Below are positions 1-7,945 of a DNA stretch of 14,742 nt, one piece after another. This DNA is from Candidatus Methanoprimaticola hominis. GTDB taxonomy: Archaea; Thermoplasmatota; Thermoplasmata; Methanomassiliicoccales; Methanomethylophilaceae. The translations under genes and the position numbers were made by a program. The DNA lies in assembly GCA_006954465.1 (NCBI GenBank), contig LVVU01000105.1, positions 1 to 14,742 on the forward strand, in the 5' to 3' direction. Under the pieces are notes generated by a model. That model was not told the origin of the DNA. It searched no databases and saw only the letters and a program-made list of their open reading frames with translations. The number at the start of each line of letters is the position of its first letter. Position 1 is the first letter of the stretch.

Positions 1-1603
1 TCGGAAGAGCGTACTTCGCGATGTTCTTCCCGGCATGCTCCATGAGCTCCGCCTCGATCTCCTTCGACGGTTCGATCCCCTTCTTCAGCATGATGAAGAC
101 CTTCACGCGCTGCTGCCTGGTGGGATCGGGAACCCCGATAACGCAGCTCATATGCACCTTGTCGTGGGAGTCGAAGACGTTCTCCAGCTGCGACGGGTAC
201 ACGTTGTATCCGTTGGTGATGATCATCCTCTTGAGGCGCTGCTTGAAGTAGACGAAGCCGTCCTTGTCCATCACGCCCAGGTCCCCGGTGTGCACCCACT
301 TCATGCCGTCGGGATGCTGCTTCAGGGTGTTCGCGTTCTCCTCCTCGTGACCGTTGTAGCCGAGCATGACCGTGGGTCCGGCGACGCATATCTCGCCGGT
401 CGCTCCGTATTCGAGCTCGTCGCAGGTCCCGGGCTTCACGATCTTGTAGTACATGTCCGGGAGAGGGATCCCGATCGAACCCTCCTTGAACCGGTGGGCG
501 GGCGTGAGGCAGGATGCCGTGACGCATTCCGTCGTCCCGTACCCCTCTCTGACCTGCACAGGGGAGTTGTGTTCGTCCAGGTAGCGGTCCATCTTCCTCT
601 TCAGCTCCACCGACAGGCTGTCTCCTCCGGAGAAGACCCCTTTGAGGAACGACAGGTCCGCCTTCTTCATCTTGGGCATGCGGATCAGCGCCTCGAACAG
701 GGCGGGGACTCCCGCGATGTAGTTGCACCTGTATTTCAGCATCAGCTTGACGTAGCTGTCGGGCGTGAAACGGGGCACCAGGATGCAGTTCCCTCCTTGG
801 CAGAGGGAGGTGTGGATCGAGATCCCGAGGCCGAACCCGTGGAATATCGGCATGACGGCCAGCATCTTGTCTCCTGGATTGTATCCCGGATTGACGCTGA
901 CGATCTGCTTGGCCAGGGCGTTGAAGTTGTAGCTGCTCAGGCATATGCCCTTGCTGACCCCCGTGGTGCCTCCCGAATAGAGGATGACGGACGTCCCATG
1001 GGAATCGGCATCGTCCCTGTACTATCCGATGTACGTTCTTCCGGATTCCAGGAAGTCGTTCCACAGGATGATGTCCGCCTCCGGCGGGATCTTCTCGTGC
1101 TTCCTCCCCTCGGTCATGTTGTAGCCGAAGCGGACGACGGGTCCGACCTCGTCCTTGATGGAGGTGATGAGGAGCTTGTCCAGCGCGATCTCCTTCCTGA
1201 CGTTCTCGAACTTCCCGTAGAACTGATCGAGGGTCACCACCAGCTTCGATTCGGATTCCGAGACGAAGTGCTCGATCTCCTTCTCGCTGGAGAGCGGGTG
1301 GATCATGTTCGCCACCGCTCCGATCATGTTCACGGCGTAGAACATCGTCACGCCCTGGGGGCAGTTCGGAAGGGCGATGGAGACCCTGTCCCCTTTGGAG
1401 ATGCCGTTGGCGCGCAGGGCCCTGGCGCATTCCTCGATCTTCTCCAGAAGGCGGGCGTAGCTCGTCCTCCTGCCGAAGAATACGTAGGCGCAGAGATTCG
1501 GGTGCTCCTTCGCGGTCCTCTCGACCATGGCGGCCATGGAGCAGTCAGGGTATTCTAGATGCGTAGGGAGGTTTCCCGACGAATTCAGCCAAGGAGTCTT
1601 CAT
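1..1603 (-). CDS. AMP-forming acyl-CoA ligase with in-frame amber codon (3' end outside window)
   Basis: Acyl-adenylate/CoA ligase of the ANL superfamily, expected to activate a carboxylic acid with ATP and join it to CoA in the cytoplasm; the substrate cannot be read. 534 codons lie in the window and the C-terminal lid is cut off by the left edge. Residues 1-193 form the N-terminal half. Codon 194 is TAG (1022-1024). The same frame then continues without any other stop through the ATP-binding loop YSGGTTGVSKG (about 209-219), the TGDL motif (about 439-442) and the hinge (RLKRMIITNGYNVYP). I chose ATG 1603, 7 nt after the stop of the upstream acyltransferase gene; ATG 1645 would overlap that gene. 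The two are probably one operon. The amber may encode pyrrolysine, since TAG is a sense codon in the mtbB of this same window. A nonsense mutation or sequencing error is the alternative. Family assignment is firm; readthrough is inferred. Confidence 0.85.
1022..1024 (-). other. In-frame amber codon, candidate pyrrolysine site in the acyl-CoA ligase
   Basis: TAG at codon 194, between ...GRTYIG and YRDDADSHGT.... Both sides are in the same frame and belong to the same ligase domain, 15 residues ahead of the ATP-binding loop. A weak 5-bp stem (1016-1012 with 993-989 on the minus strand) follows 5 nt after the codon. Decoding as pyrrolysine is inference. Confidence 0.55.
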
Positions 1604-1610
1604 GTGACAG

Positions 1611-2483
1611 TCAAAGCTCAATCTTATCCCCCATGGGAATATCAAGTAGTTCGGGTTTGGAAAGGATGTTCTGCAGGACTTCCAGGGAGCGGGCGAAGTA
1701 CATCCCGTCCGCTATGCGTTCGTCCAGGGTGATCCCTGCGCTGACGACCCTGCGTATCTCGCGGGTGCCGTCCTCGCGGAAGACCTCTACGGAATGGACC
1801 GGACCGATGGTCACTGCGATAGAGTTGGTTCCGTAATTGTTCAGATGATGGTAGATGCTCGGGCATCCTATGGATCCCAGGTTCGAAAGGAGGACTGTGC
1901 AGAAGTTCGGGTCCCCCTTCGTGACGGACTTCGGGGCCTTGCCGTAGAAATCCAGTATCTTGACGATCCTTGCGAGGATCATCAGCAGCGGACGCGGGAT
2001 CCTCGCCAGGGAATCGAGGGTCTTGTCGACGCCGTAGGAATCCGATCCCCTGACCTTGTTCACGGATCCGGTGATCTCATCGGTGACCTTGTGGAGGCAC
2101 CAGTCGTCATCGACCTCCGTGATGATCAGGGATTCGCGGCTCCCGTCCTCGAAGTCCCTGCGGGCGATGAAGGCCATCGAGGTCTTGTGACGCATGTACA
2201 TCCTGCGTCCGGAGACGTAGATGTTCAGATCGGGACGGAGCTGTATGAGGCGGGCGACGCCCATGATGATGCAATGGAAGAACTTGGTGCGGTTCCCGGA
2301 TTCCTCCGCGTTCCGTTCCTCGATGAAATCCATGAGGGCGGTGACGTCGAACTCGTAATTCACGAAGACCTCGGCGTCGGTGCGCTTGTCCATGAGGTGG
2401 GGCATGATCGCATGCAGCCCGTCGACATCGCGGAGCCAATATGCGTCGCGACGGTCGCCCCAGCGTTTCCTGCGCTCGCTCAT
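1611..2483 (-). CDS. Stand-alone E2/CAT-like acyltransferase
   Basis: 290-residue protein resembling the catalytic domain of 2-oxoacid dehydrogenase E2 and chloramphenicol acetyltransferases. The C-terminal part reads SAGITLDERIADGMYFARSL (about 248-267), matching the E2 signature (DHRxxDG) in position, with typical flanking text such as NLGSIG (about 201-206). It has no lipoyl or subunit-binding domain, so it is not a normal dehydrogenase E2. The catalytic His of DHRxxDG is Glu here (residue 255), which makes classical acetyl transfer chemistry doubtful. The gene sits 7 nt ahead of an acyl-CoA ligase, suggesting the ligase supplies an acyl-CoA that this protein uses or binds. A TATA-like element 22-33 bp upstream of the ATG predicts a leaderless or very short-leader transcript. 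The fold call is good; the reaction is unknown. Confidence 0.8.
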   Translation of the reverse strand: MSERRKRWGDRRDAYWLRDVDGLHAIMPHLMDKRTDAEVFVNYEFDVTALMDFIEERNAEESGNRTKFFHCIIMGVARLIQLRPDLNIYVSGRRMYMRHKTSMAFIARRDFEDGSRESLIITEVDDDWCLHKVTDEITGSVNKVRGSDSYGVDKTLDSLARIPRPLLMILARIVKILDFYGKAPKSVTKGDPNFCTVLLSNLGSIGCPSIYHHLNNYGTNSIAVTIGPVHSVEVFREDGTREIRRVVSAGITLDERIADGMYFARSLEVLQNILSKPELLDIPMGDKIEL

Positions 2484-2504
2484 TGGTTCCTGTTCAACCG
2501 TCCT

Positions 2505-2516
2505 TATGTATATATA
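2505..2516 (-). promoter_or_regulatory. TATA-box promoter of the acyltransferase-ligase operon
   Basis: On the minus strand this reads TATATATACATA, centred about 28 bp upstream of the ATG at 2483. That is the spacing expected for an archaeal promoter giving a leaderless or nearly leaderless mRNA. Confidence 0.6.
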
Positions 2517-2581
2517 GAGGTGGGGAAAAGTCCTGAGTTCGACGTCTAAACAAGGGACACATCCGTTCAGGAATCGCTGTT

Positions 2582-4021
2582 TCAGGTCTCTTCGTGGAAG
2601 TTATGCATCCTGATCCTTCCGCTGCCCAGCTCCACCACCGGCATGATGCCCGGGTCGGGGTTGAAGTTGTGCTGCCTCTGATATTCGGTCTGCGACTGCC
2701 ATGTCGAGGCGTTGATGAGCCTCACGCCGTTGTAGATCTCCTGTCCGGCTCCATGCACATGGCCGGAGACGAAGATGTCCGGGACCAGTTCCATGCACAT
2801 GTAGTCCTTCTTCTCGGGGGCGAGGGCGTTCCTCTGTCCGTAGATGGGTGCCAGATGCCTCCTGACGCACATCTGCTTCATGACGCTCAGCGGATTGTCG
2901 TAGGTCAGGTTCTGAACGGCGGCGATCCAGTCGTCCATGCTCTTGCCGTGGTAGGTCAGCACCGTTCTGCCTTCGATATCCAGGTAGATCGGGTTGCCGA
3001 CCATCAGTATGTTCGAGTCGAATCCCTTCGTGAACCTCTGGTTAAGTGCGGGCTGGGGCTCCGCCAGACGGCAGGCGTCGTGGTTCCCCGGGTGGATAAT
3101 CATCTTGATGTGGTCCGGTATGTCCTTCAGGTACTCCGCGAGCTTGGCGTACTGGTCGTCGATGTCGTTGATTATGAGCTCCTTGTCCTGATCGGGGAAC
3201 ACTCCTATGCCGTCGACGACGTCTCCGGGGAAGACGATGTAGTTGATGTCGTCCTTCACGGAGTTGGCCTTGAGCCAGGCGATCATCTTGTACCAGTCCT
3301 TCTCCAGGAACGTGCAGCTCCCTACGTGGACATCCGACAGGAATGCGACCTTCGACGGTGTGTCAGAGGGCTCCCATTGGTTGTGGCGGGGGATGTCCGG
3401 GCGGTAGATCTTCTCGGGGATGATCATAGTCCTTTCGCGATTGGGCTTCCCCTGGATGCCGATGACCTCGTCGTTGACGAAGGATTCCGAGGCCAGGGGG
3501 GAATCCCTGGAGATGAACACCTTGATCGTATCGGTATCGTCCTCGATGGTCAGCATCGTGTGGCCGTTCTTGGTGGTGCTCTTCTCGTAGACGATGCCGA
3601 CGATCTTCACATCGCGGTCGAGGGTCTTGGCACGGGAGATGTCCATGGCCTTCCCGAAGTCGTTGCGCTTCTCCACCAGCCTCTTGAGCGTGAAGAAACG
3701 GGCCCTGAAGTACTGGGCGAAATCGTTGATCTTCCCTTCGCAGGTGGATTCCCCCGTGATGTCCGTGCCCTTGATGACATGGATGTCGGGGGTGAACTTG
3801 TTGTGCGGGACGATCTCCTTCGGGGATTCGAACAGGATCTTGTCGCCGGCGATGCAGTCCATGATGTCCTTCTTGCTGACGAACATCACGTTGTCGGCGA
3901 GGTGGGAGAAGACGGTGTTGGTGAACTCCATCGGATGGTCGTTGGAGAGGATCATCTCCATAGCATCCGGAGTGAAGAAGAGCTTCCTCTTCGCGGCCGC
4001 AGATAGGATCTCCTCCCTCAT
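2582..4021 (-). CDS. polB: DNA polymerase D small subunit (DP1, 3'-5' exonuclease)
   Basis: 479-residue small subunit of the archaeal replicative polymerase PolD. It carries the proofreading exonuclease and partners with the large subunit DP2, which is not in the window. An N-terminal helical region (1-~100) is followed by an OB-fold region (~135-205) and a calcineurin-like phosphoesterase domain. Metal-binding motifs are all visible: LSDVHVG (D230, H232), GDVVDG (D267), GNHD (N313, H314), YHGKS (H358) and SGHVHG (H421, H423). The ending INASTWQSQTEYQ is characteristic of DP1. Length is normal for DP1 proteins. The ATG at 4021 fits a TATA-like element 23-30 bp upstream, implying a leaderless mRNA. 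It is divergent from the UPF0201 gene. Probably housekeeping and intact. Confidence 0.97.
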   Translation of the reverse strand: MREEILSAAAKRKLFFTPDAMEMILSNDHPMEFTNTVFSHLADNVMFVSKKDIMDCIAGDKILFESPKEIVPHNKFTPDIHVIKGTDITGESTCEGKINDFAQYFRARFFTLKRLVEKRNDFGKAMDISRAKTLDRDVKIVGIVYEKSTTKNGHTMLTIEDDTDTIKVFISRDSPLASESFVNDEVIGIQGKPNRERTMIIPEKIYRPDIPRHNQWEPSDTPSKVAFLSDVHVGSCTFLEKDWYKMIAWLKANSVKDDINYIVFPGDVVDGIGVFPDQDKELIINDIDDQYAKLAEYLKDIPDHIKMIIHPGNHDACRLAEPQPALNQRFTKGFDSNILMVGNPIYLDIEGRTVLTYHGKSMDDWIAAVQNLTYDNPLSVMKQMCVRRHLAPIYGQRNALAPEKKDYMCMELVPDIFVSGHVHGAGQEIYNGVRLINASTWQSQTEYQRQHNFNPDPGIMPVVELGSGRIRMHNFHEET

Positions 4022-4022
4022 G

Positions 4023-4045
4023 ACGCCCGCATGGGAATCGGGCGT
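4023..4045. repeat. Inverted repeat ACGCCCG-9-CGGGCGT at the polB start
   Basis: Perfect 7-bp arms (4023-4029 and 4039-4045) separated by 9 nt. It lies between the polB ATG (4021) and its predicted TATA element (4044-4051). It covers the region where the initiation complex would sit, so it could be an operator or simply chance in GC-rich DNA. Confidence 0.4.
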
Positions 4046-4051
4046 TTATTG
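4044..4051 (-). promoter_or_regulatory. TATA-like element of polB
   Basis: Minus-strand CCAATAAA lies 23-30 bp upstream of the polB ATG. It is weaker than the other TATA boxes here but correctly spaced for a leaderless transcript. Confidence 0.45.
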
Positions 4052-4111
4052 GTTGTTGTTGCTGTCGGACAAGCATCGTTTTCCGGAGCTTCCATCCCGT
4101 TTTTCTTTTTG

Positions 4112-4119
4112 TTTATATA
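4112..4119 (+). promoter_or_regulatory. TATA box of the UPF0201 / isomerase operon
   Basis: TTTATATA after a T-rich stretch, 23-30 bp upstream of the ATG at 4142. This spacing supports ATG 4142 rather than the further upstream in-frame ATG at 4031, and predicts a leaderless mRNA. Confidence 0.65.
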
Positions 4120-4141
4120 CTCCGCAGTCGGTGTCGAATCC

Positions 4142-4531
4142 ATGACCCTTGTGAGCATCTCCTGCCCGGTGAATCCCAGCGAGGACCCCGAGAAAGTACG
4201 CGCGGCGATAATGTCCATCTTCCCCGATGCGACCTTGGAATCCGACGGCAAGGGGTTCAGAGGCGAGGCGCCCGGCCTGGACCGCTTCTCCCAGCTCATC
4301 CGCAAGCAGAAGATCCTCGATGCCACCCGTGCGATCCTCATCACGGGGGTTCGCGGCAATCGCACCAGGATGATGCTGAACAAGCAGGTCGCCACCGTAG
4401 GCAAGGTCTCCTTCGCCGACCGGAATCCCGTTCTCGGAGCCATCGAGGTGTTCGTCGAGGACGACGACCTCCTCGGGTTGATCGACCGCGTGGCCCCGAT
4501 CACGGTCGACGGCGAGGAGGTGAAGATCTGA
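4142..4531 (+). CDS. UPF0201 family protein (predicted RNA-binding, archaeal)
   Basis: 129-residue protein of the archaeal UPF0201/DUF54 family (COG1325), found widely in euryarchaea and thought to bind RNA; its exact role is not established. Family landmarks are clear: VSISCPVNPSEDPEKV at the N-terminus, RKQKILDATRA in the middle, GNRTRMMLNKQ, then VGKVSFAD and IEVFVEDDDL near the end. The start at 4142 is set by the TATA box 23-30 bp upstream and by the conserved N-terminus; the longer frame back to 4031 has no family-like sequence. Its stop overlaps the proposed CTG start of the next gene by four bases. The last codons also contain that gene's Shine-Dalgarno sequence, so the two are likely translationally coupled. 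Confidence 0.92.
   Translation: MTLVSISCPVNPSEDPEKVRAAIMSIFPDATLESDGKGFRGEAPGLDRFSQLIRKQKILDATRAILITGVRGNRTRMMLNKQVATVGKVSFADRNPVLGAIEVFVEDDDLLGLIDRVAPITVDGEEVKI
4514..4522 (+). promoter_or_regulatory. Strong ribosome binding site that fixes a CTG start
   Basis: GAGGAGGTG inside the end of the UPF0201 gene ends 5 nt before CTG 4528. No ATG, GTG or TTG lies at the right distance in the isomerase frame. The next possible start, GTG 4588, would delete the first beta strand. Confidence 0.6.
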
Positions 4532-5282
4532 TCGGAGTCTCCTGCACGGGTTTCAGCAACAGCCCCGTATCGGACTGGGTCGGCCCCGTGTCGGAGCATT
4601 TCGATCTCTGGGAGATCTTCTCGGAGGCGGACCACAGCGTATACAGGGATCCGCACGGCATCGCGAAGGCCCTGGAGTCCAAGGGACTGGGATTCCAGGT
4701 CCATGCGCCCATCTGCGATTGGAATCCGGCGGCCATGAGCGACAGGCTCAGGGAGGCATCGGTCAAGGAGACCCTCGCCACCGTCGCGGCGGCATCGGAG
4801 ATGGGTGCGAGGATGGTCACCGTCCATCCCGGATTGACATCCATGTCCGTTCCCGGACTCGAGGAGAGGGCGGTCGCCCGTGCGAAGGAATCCCTCAGGG
4901 TGATGGACCGCGTTGTTCGCGAGTACGACCTGACCGTGGCGATAGAGAACATGCCGGCATTCCCGTTCTTCCTCGGAAGGACCGCGGAGCAGCTGGCGGA
5001 TATCGTCGACGGAACCGATTTCGGAATATGCTTCGACATAGGCCATGCCAGATGGGTCAGATCGATGCGATGATCGACACCTTCGGCGACAGGATCGTCA
5101 ACATCCACATCCACGACAACCACGGGGAGACGGACGAGCATCTGACCATCGGGGACGGGGATATCGATTTCGCTCACGTCATCCGCAGGATGTCCGGCTA
5201 CAGGGGCAACTGGATAATCGAGTCCAAGAGCATGGAATCGGCTGTTCAGTCGCTTCCGCGCCTGCAGAAGATGCTCTCCTGA
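4528..5282 (+). pseudogene. Sugar-phosphate isomerase/epimerase-like TIM barrel, interrupted by a -1 frameshift
   Basis: TIM-barrel protein of the xylose isomerase-like / AP endonuclease 2 superfamily. Expected metal-binding landmarks are VAIEN, FDIGHA (D170, H173), NIHIHDN and a terminal WIIESK. The coding frame from 4528 stops at 5073 after GHARWVRSMR (181 residues). The rest of the domain (QIDAMIDTFGDRIVNIHIHDN onward, to 5282) continues in the -1 frame. One extra base near 5050-5055 would restore a 251-residue protein (for example GHARMGQIDAM). No slippery run is present, so this looks like a one-base deletion or sequence error rather than programmed shifting. The start is an unusual CTG at 4528 (protein start M-IGVSCTGF), backed by a strong ribosome site and the conserved first strand. 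Substrate is unknown. Confidence 0.8.
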
Positions 5283-6372
5283 TCCGGTATCCAATCGGGC
5301 AGCGCCTTCACATCCTCCCTGATCGACCTCAGCCTGAGGATGATCAATCCCAGAGCAACGAATCCCACAGCCATCACGACCAGGGTCGCGAGCGATACGG
5401 GGATCTGGAGGCCGGTGTACGAGATACCGCCAGATAGTCCACCAGGAAGTGGAACGCGATCGACGTGTGTATCCCGAACCTGCAGTAGAGCCAGCCCATC
5501 ATCATGCCGGTGAAGAACGTCGGAGCGACCTTCAGTATGCCCCATCCGCTCATGTGGGCGAATCCGAACATCAGCGACGAGATCAGAATCAGAGCGACGG
5601 CGAGCTTGCTGAGGCCGAAGCCTCCGAGGATGTAGGCGGGCCACCCTCTCCTCCTGTTTGCGAGAGCGACGATCGCCATCGGGATGCCTATGGGGACGAG
5701 CCTCGAGATGACCTCCTCCCAAACGGCGGCGTCTGCGAATTCCAGCAGGGCGGCGGGCGTGTTGCCCGTGTCCATGCCGTCGGGGATCTCGATCGATTTC
5801 CCGAACATCATGTTGACGACCATGATTATGATGTTGACCGCCATCATCGCGGCGAACATGTATCCGATCCCGTACAGAGGGGTCTTCTCGATCTTCTCCT
5901 CGGCCCTGCCCTCCTCGGACATTCCCTTCCATGTCTGATATGCAACGAGCGCGAGAGACAGGATGACGGATGCCTCGATCAGCAGCCATGCGACCTGGAG
6001 CGCCGTTCCGGAGATCGTCGTCAGGACCACGAGATTCGGAACGAGTCCGAGGATGTTCATGCTCTGCGTCGCGCACCAGTCGAATACGGTGAATGTGCCT
6101 CCGATCATGAAGCAGAACTCCGCGATCAGGAGGAGCGCTGCGATCGGGACCATGACGAGGCAGAGCTTCTTCGCGAGGGAGATGTCCGATCCTGGTTCGG
6201 TCGGGCGTTGAACGGGCGGATGTCCCAGCCTCTTGCCGCAGGAGCCGCAGTACAGCGCCCCTCCGGACCGGAATGCATCGCAATCGGGGCAGTCGTCCCT
6301 CTGCTCCTCCCCGCAGAACGCACAGTATCTCGAGCCTTCTGCACGGGCCTCTCCGCATCTGTCGCATGCCAT
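5246..6372 (-). pseudogene. Zinc-ribbon CPBP-family membrane protease, frameshifted near the C-terminus
   Basis: Membrane protein with two short zinc ribbons (C3, C6, C17, C20 and C28, C31, C42, C45), then several transmembrane helices and the CPBP (Abi) intramembrane protease motifs EEVISR (219-224), FGFAH (269-273) and HFLVD (308-312). CPBP proteins are Rce1-like metalloproteases; the substrate here is unknown. The initial frame ends at 5374 with a basic tail without membrane character (AVSRTPASRSPYRSRPWS). The -1 frame encodes a proper last helix (IPVSLATLVVMAVGFVALGL) and ends at 5246. One missing G in CTGGCGG (5427-5433) explains this; restored length is 375 residues. The restored end overlaps the convergent isomerase gene by 37 bp. 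ATG 6372 lies 4 nt after the preceding gene's stop, with GAGGTGA upstream. Last gene of a three-gene operon. Sequence error or real decay cannot be separated. Confidence 0.8.
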
Positions 6373-6376
6373 GATG

Positions 6377-6988
6377 TCACCTCAGCAGCCTGGCGACGCC
6401 CTCGGCGCGCTCGATTTCCATGACGACCAGGAGGCTTTTCCTGTATCTCGCCACATCCCTGATCTGCGCGGCGATGAACTCCTCGCGCTTCTCGGACACC
6501 TTGCGGTATCCCTTGACGGTGTTGACGAACGCGTCCCACTCGAGAGCGAACGCCTCGGGGGTATCGGATGAGAAGCGGCGCTTCATCCCCTTCTTCGCGA
6601 GGCCGTGCTCTTTGACGAAATCGAATGCGGACACGGTGTCGCAGTACATGTCGGTGAATTGGGCGTCGTTCATGTCGAGGGCGATGACGTTGCCGTCGCC
6701 CTCCGTGACGAGGTCCACGAGGGTGCACATGGCCGGAGAGGGCATGACGACCTCTTCGCCTGTGAGATCGAACATCTTGTTGGCGTACGCGATGTCCAAT
6801 TCGCTCACCTCGAACTCGTCCTCGAGGCGGACCCTGTCCTTCAGGGCCTGTATCCCCTCGACTCCGAGGGGGATGCCGTACGCCTCGTATCTGCCGTACG
6901 CGGAGCGCACCTTCTCGGCTTCCGACTCCAGTCCGTTGACCACCGGCAGGATGTCCACCTTGCAGTCTCCTATGCTGAGGCTGATCAT
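6377..6988 (-). CDS. Divergent TraB-like protein
   Basis: 203-residue protein without a confident family match. The layout suggests a degenerate TraB/PrgY-type domain. The C-terminal segment KREEFIAAQIRDVARYRKSL followed by LVVMEIERAEGVARLLR lines up with the TraB pattern in which an ERN..MA..L helix precedes VVGAGHxxGI..LL. Here the GAGH segment is replaced by MEIER. No signal peptide or membrane helix is seen. The start is ATG 6988, overlapping the stop of the upstream regulator as ATGA. A strong ribosome site (GAGGTGA) at its end serves the downstream protease gene, so all three are probably co-translated. If the TraB resemblance is right, loss of the GxGH motif suggests altered chemistry. 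Treat the family as tentative and the gene as real. Confidence 0.75.
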   Translation of the reverse strand: MISLSIGDCKVDILPVVNGLESEAEKVRSAYGRYEAYGIPLGVEGIQALKDRVRLEDEFEVSELDIAYANKMFDLTGEEVVMPSPAMCTLVDLVTEGDGNVIALDMNDAQFTDMYCDTVSAFDFVKEHGLAKKGMKRRFSSDTPEAFALEWDAFVNTVKGYRKVSEKREEFIAAQIRDVARYRKSLLVVMEIERAEGVARLLR

Positions 6989-7929
6989 TTCTTGGTACCT
7001 CTGGAGGCCACCAGCTGGGTCAACTCCTCCGGAGCGTCTATCTTCTTGAGCTCCTCGTTGGAGACCACAACCGTGGCGTCGATGTTGTCCCTGTCGTGCT
7101 TGCGTTCGACGATGAGGATGGAGAACCTGTCCACGATGCGGGCGATGTCGGATGCGACCAGCGCCCTCTGAGCCAGATGCTCGTCGTCCGGTCCGTAGGA
7201 GGTGAGCATCAGAGCCTTGCTGTTGGACGATACCGCTTCGAACGGGCTGCGGATCACGGGTTTCACGGAGAATCCGAGATTGCACAGCTGGTTGACGGCG
7301 AACGTGTCCACGGGCATGTGCTCCTCGCGCTGCTCCTTCTCCCTCTCCGCGTTCTTGAACTCGAACGGGTCTATCGGTTCGATGATGGGGAGCCCGAGGC
7401 TCTCCTCTATGCGGAGCGCGGCGTCGATCATGGCGCCCATCCCCGCCTCGTACATCTGGATCGTGCGTCTGGACACCCCTGCGATCTCGGCCATGGTGCC
7501 GAGGCTCATGCCCATGCCTTCGCGGGTCTTCTTCAGGAGCTCGCTGTCGAGCTTGACGTACAGGCCGCCTGGGGCGGCGAATATGAACGGCGGGGAATCC
7601 TCCAGGAGGAGGTCCGCCAGCGTCTCGTTCGAGACAATGGATATGTTGAATCTGGAATAGACTATCCCGGGTTCCAGGTCCCCGGAGCTCGAGCGCTCCC
7701 CGACGACCAGCGGCGTGGCGCCGAGCGCATCGGCAAGCGTCTTCATCTCGCCCGCATTCTCCTTCGAGAAGGCGTCGACGTTGCTGAGGACCTTTACGAT
7801 CAGGACCTTGCTGTCGAGCTTCGCCACGACGTCGAAGCAGATCCCTCTGATCGTGAGGGCTGAGGAGACGTCGAATCCCGCCTTGGCCAGGATCGCACGG
7901 GTCGTGTTGATCAGGTCATCTCTGCCCAT
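6985..7929 (-). CDS. COG1395-type archaeal HTH transcriptional regulator
   Basis: 314-residue protein matching the archaeal family of predicted HTH regulators (COG1395). An N-terminal nuclease-like domain (about 1-120; FDVVAKLDSKVLIVKVLSNVD) ends in the family signature FAAPGGLYVKLD. A Cro/C1-type helix-turn-helix follows (about 130-180; SLGTMAEIAGVSRRTIQMYE), then a C-terminal domain (about 215-305). Length and domain order are typical. It heads a three-gene operon with ATGA coupling to the TraB-like gene. ATG 7929 is 24-31 bp from a TATA sequence read on the minus strand, indicating a leaderless message. It is divergent from the double winged-helix regulator, with 110 bp between the starts. 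The AGAACTTCTAT motif overlapping its TATA box suggests cross-control by the neighbour (inference). Regulatory targets of the family are not established. Confidence 0.9.
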   Translation of the reverse strand: MGRDDLINTTRAILAKAGFDVSSALTIRGICFDVVAKLDSKVLIVKVLSNVDAFSKENAGEMKTLADALGATPLVVGERSSSGDLEPGIVYSRFNISIVSNETLADLLLEDSPPFIFAAPGGLYVKLDSELLKKTREGMGMSLGTMAEIAGVSRRTIQMYEAGMGAMIDAALRIEESLGLPIIEPIDPFEFKNAEREKEQREEHMPVDTFAVNQLCNLGFSVKPVIRSPFEAVSSNSKALMLTSYGPDDEHLAQRALVASDIARIVDRFSILIVERKHDRDNIDATVVVSNEELKKIDAPEELTQLVASRGTKK

Positions 7930-7945
7930 GTTTATTGATAGTGTC

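Noticed and set aside
35..1558. 507-codon open frame on the plus strand
   Set aside because: It is codon-register antisense of the acyl-CoA ligase. The minus strand carries clear ANL motifs; the plus frame has no recognisable domain. Useful only as proof that the minus frame has a single stop.
1022..1645. Short 207-residue protein ending at the amber codon
   Set aside because: It would be a ligase fragment without the ATP-binding loop, and homology continues in frame beyond the TAG. Treated as one longer gene.
2594..4006. 470-codon plus-strand frame opposite polB
   Set aside because: Antisense shadow of a gene with complete PolD small-subunit motifs; no domain in the plus frame.
5449..6423. 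324-codon plus-strand frame opposite the CPBP gene
   Set aside because: Charged, low-complexity translation opposite a membrane protein with zinc ribbons and protease motifs.
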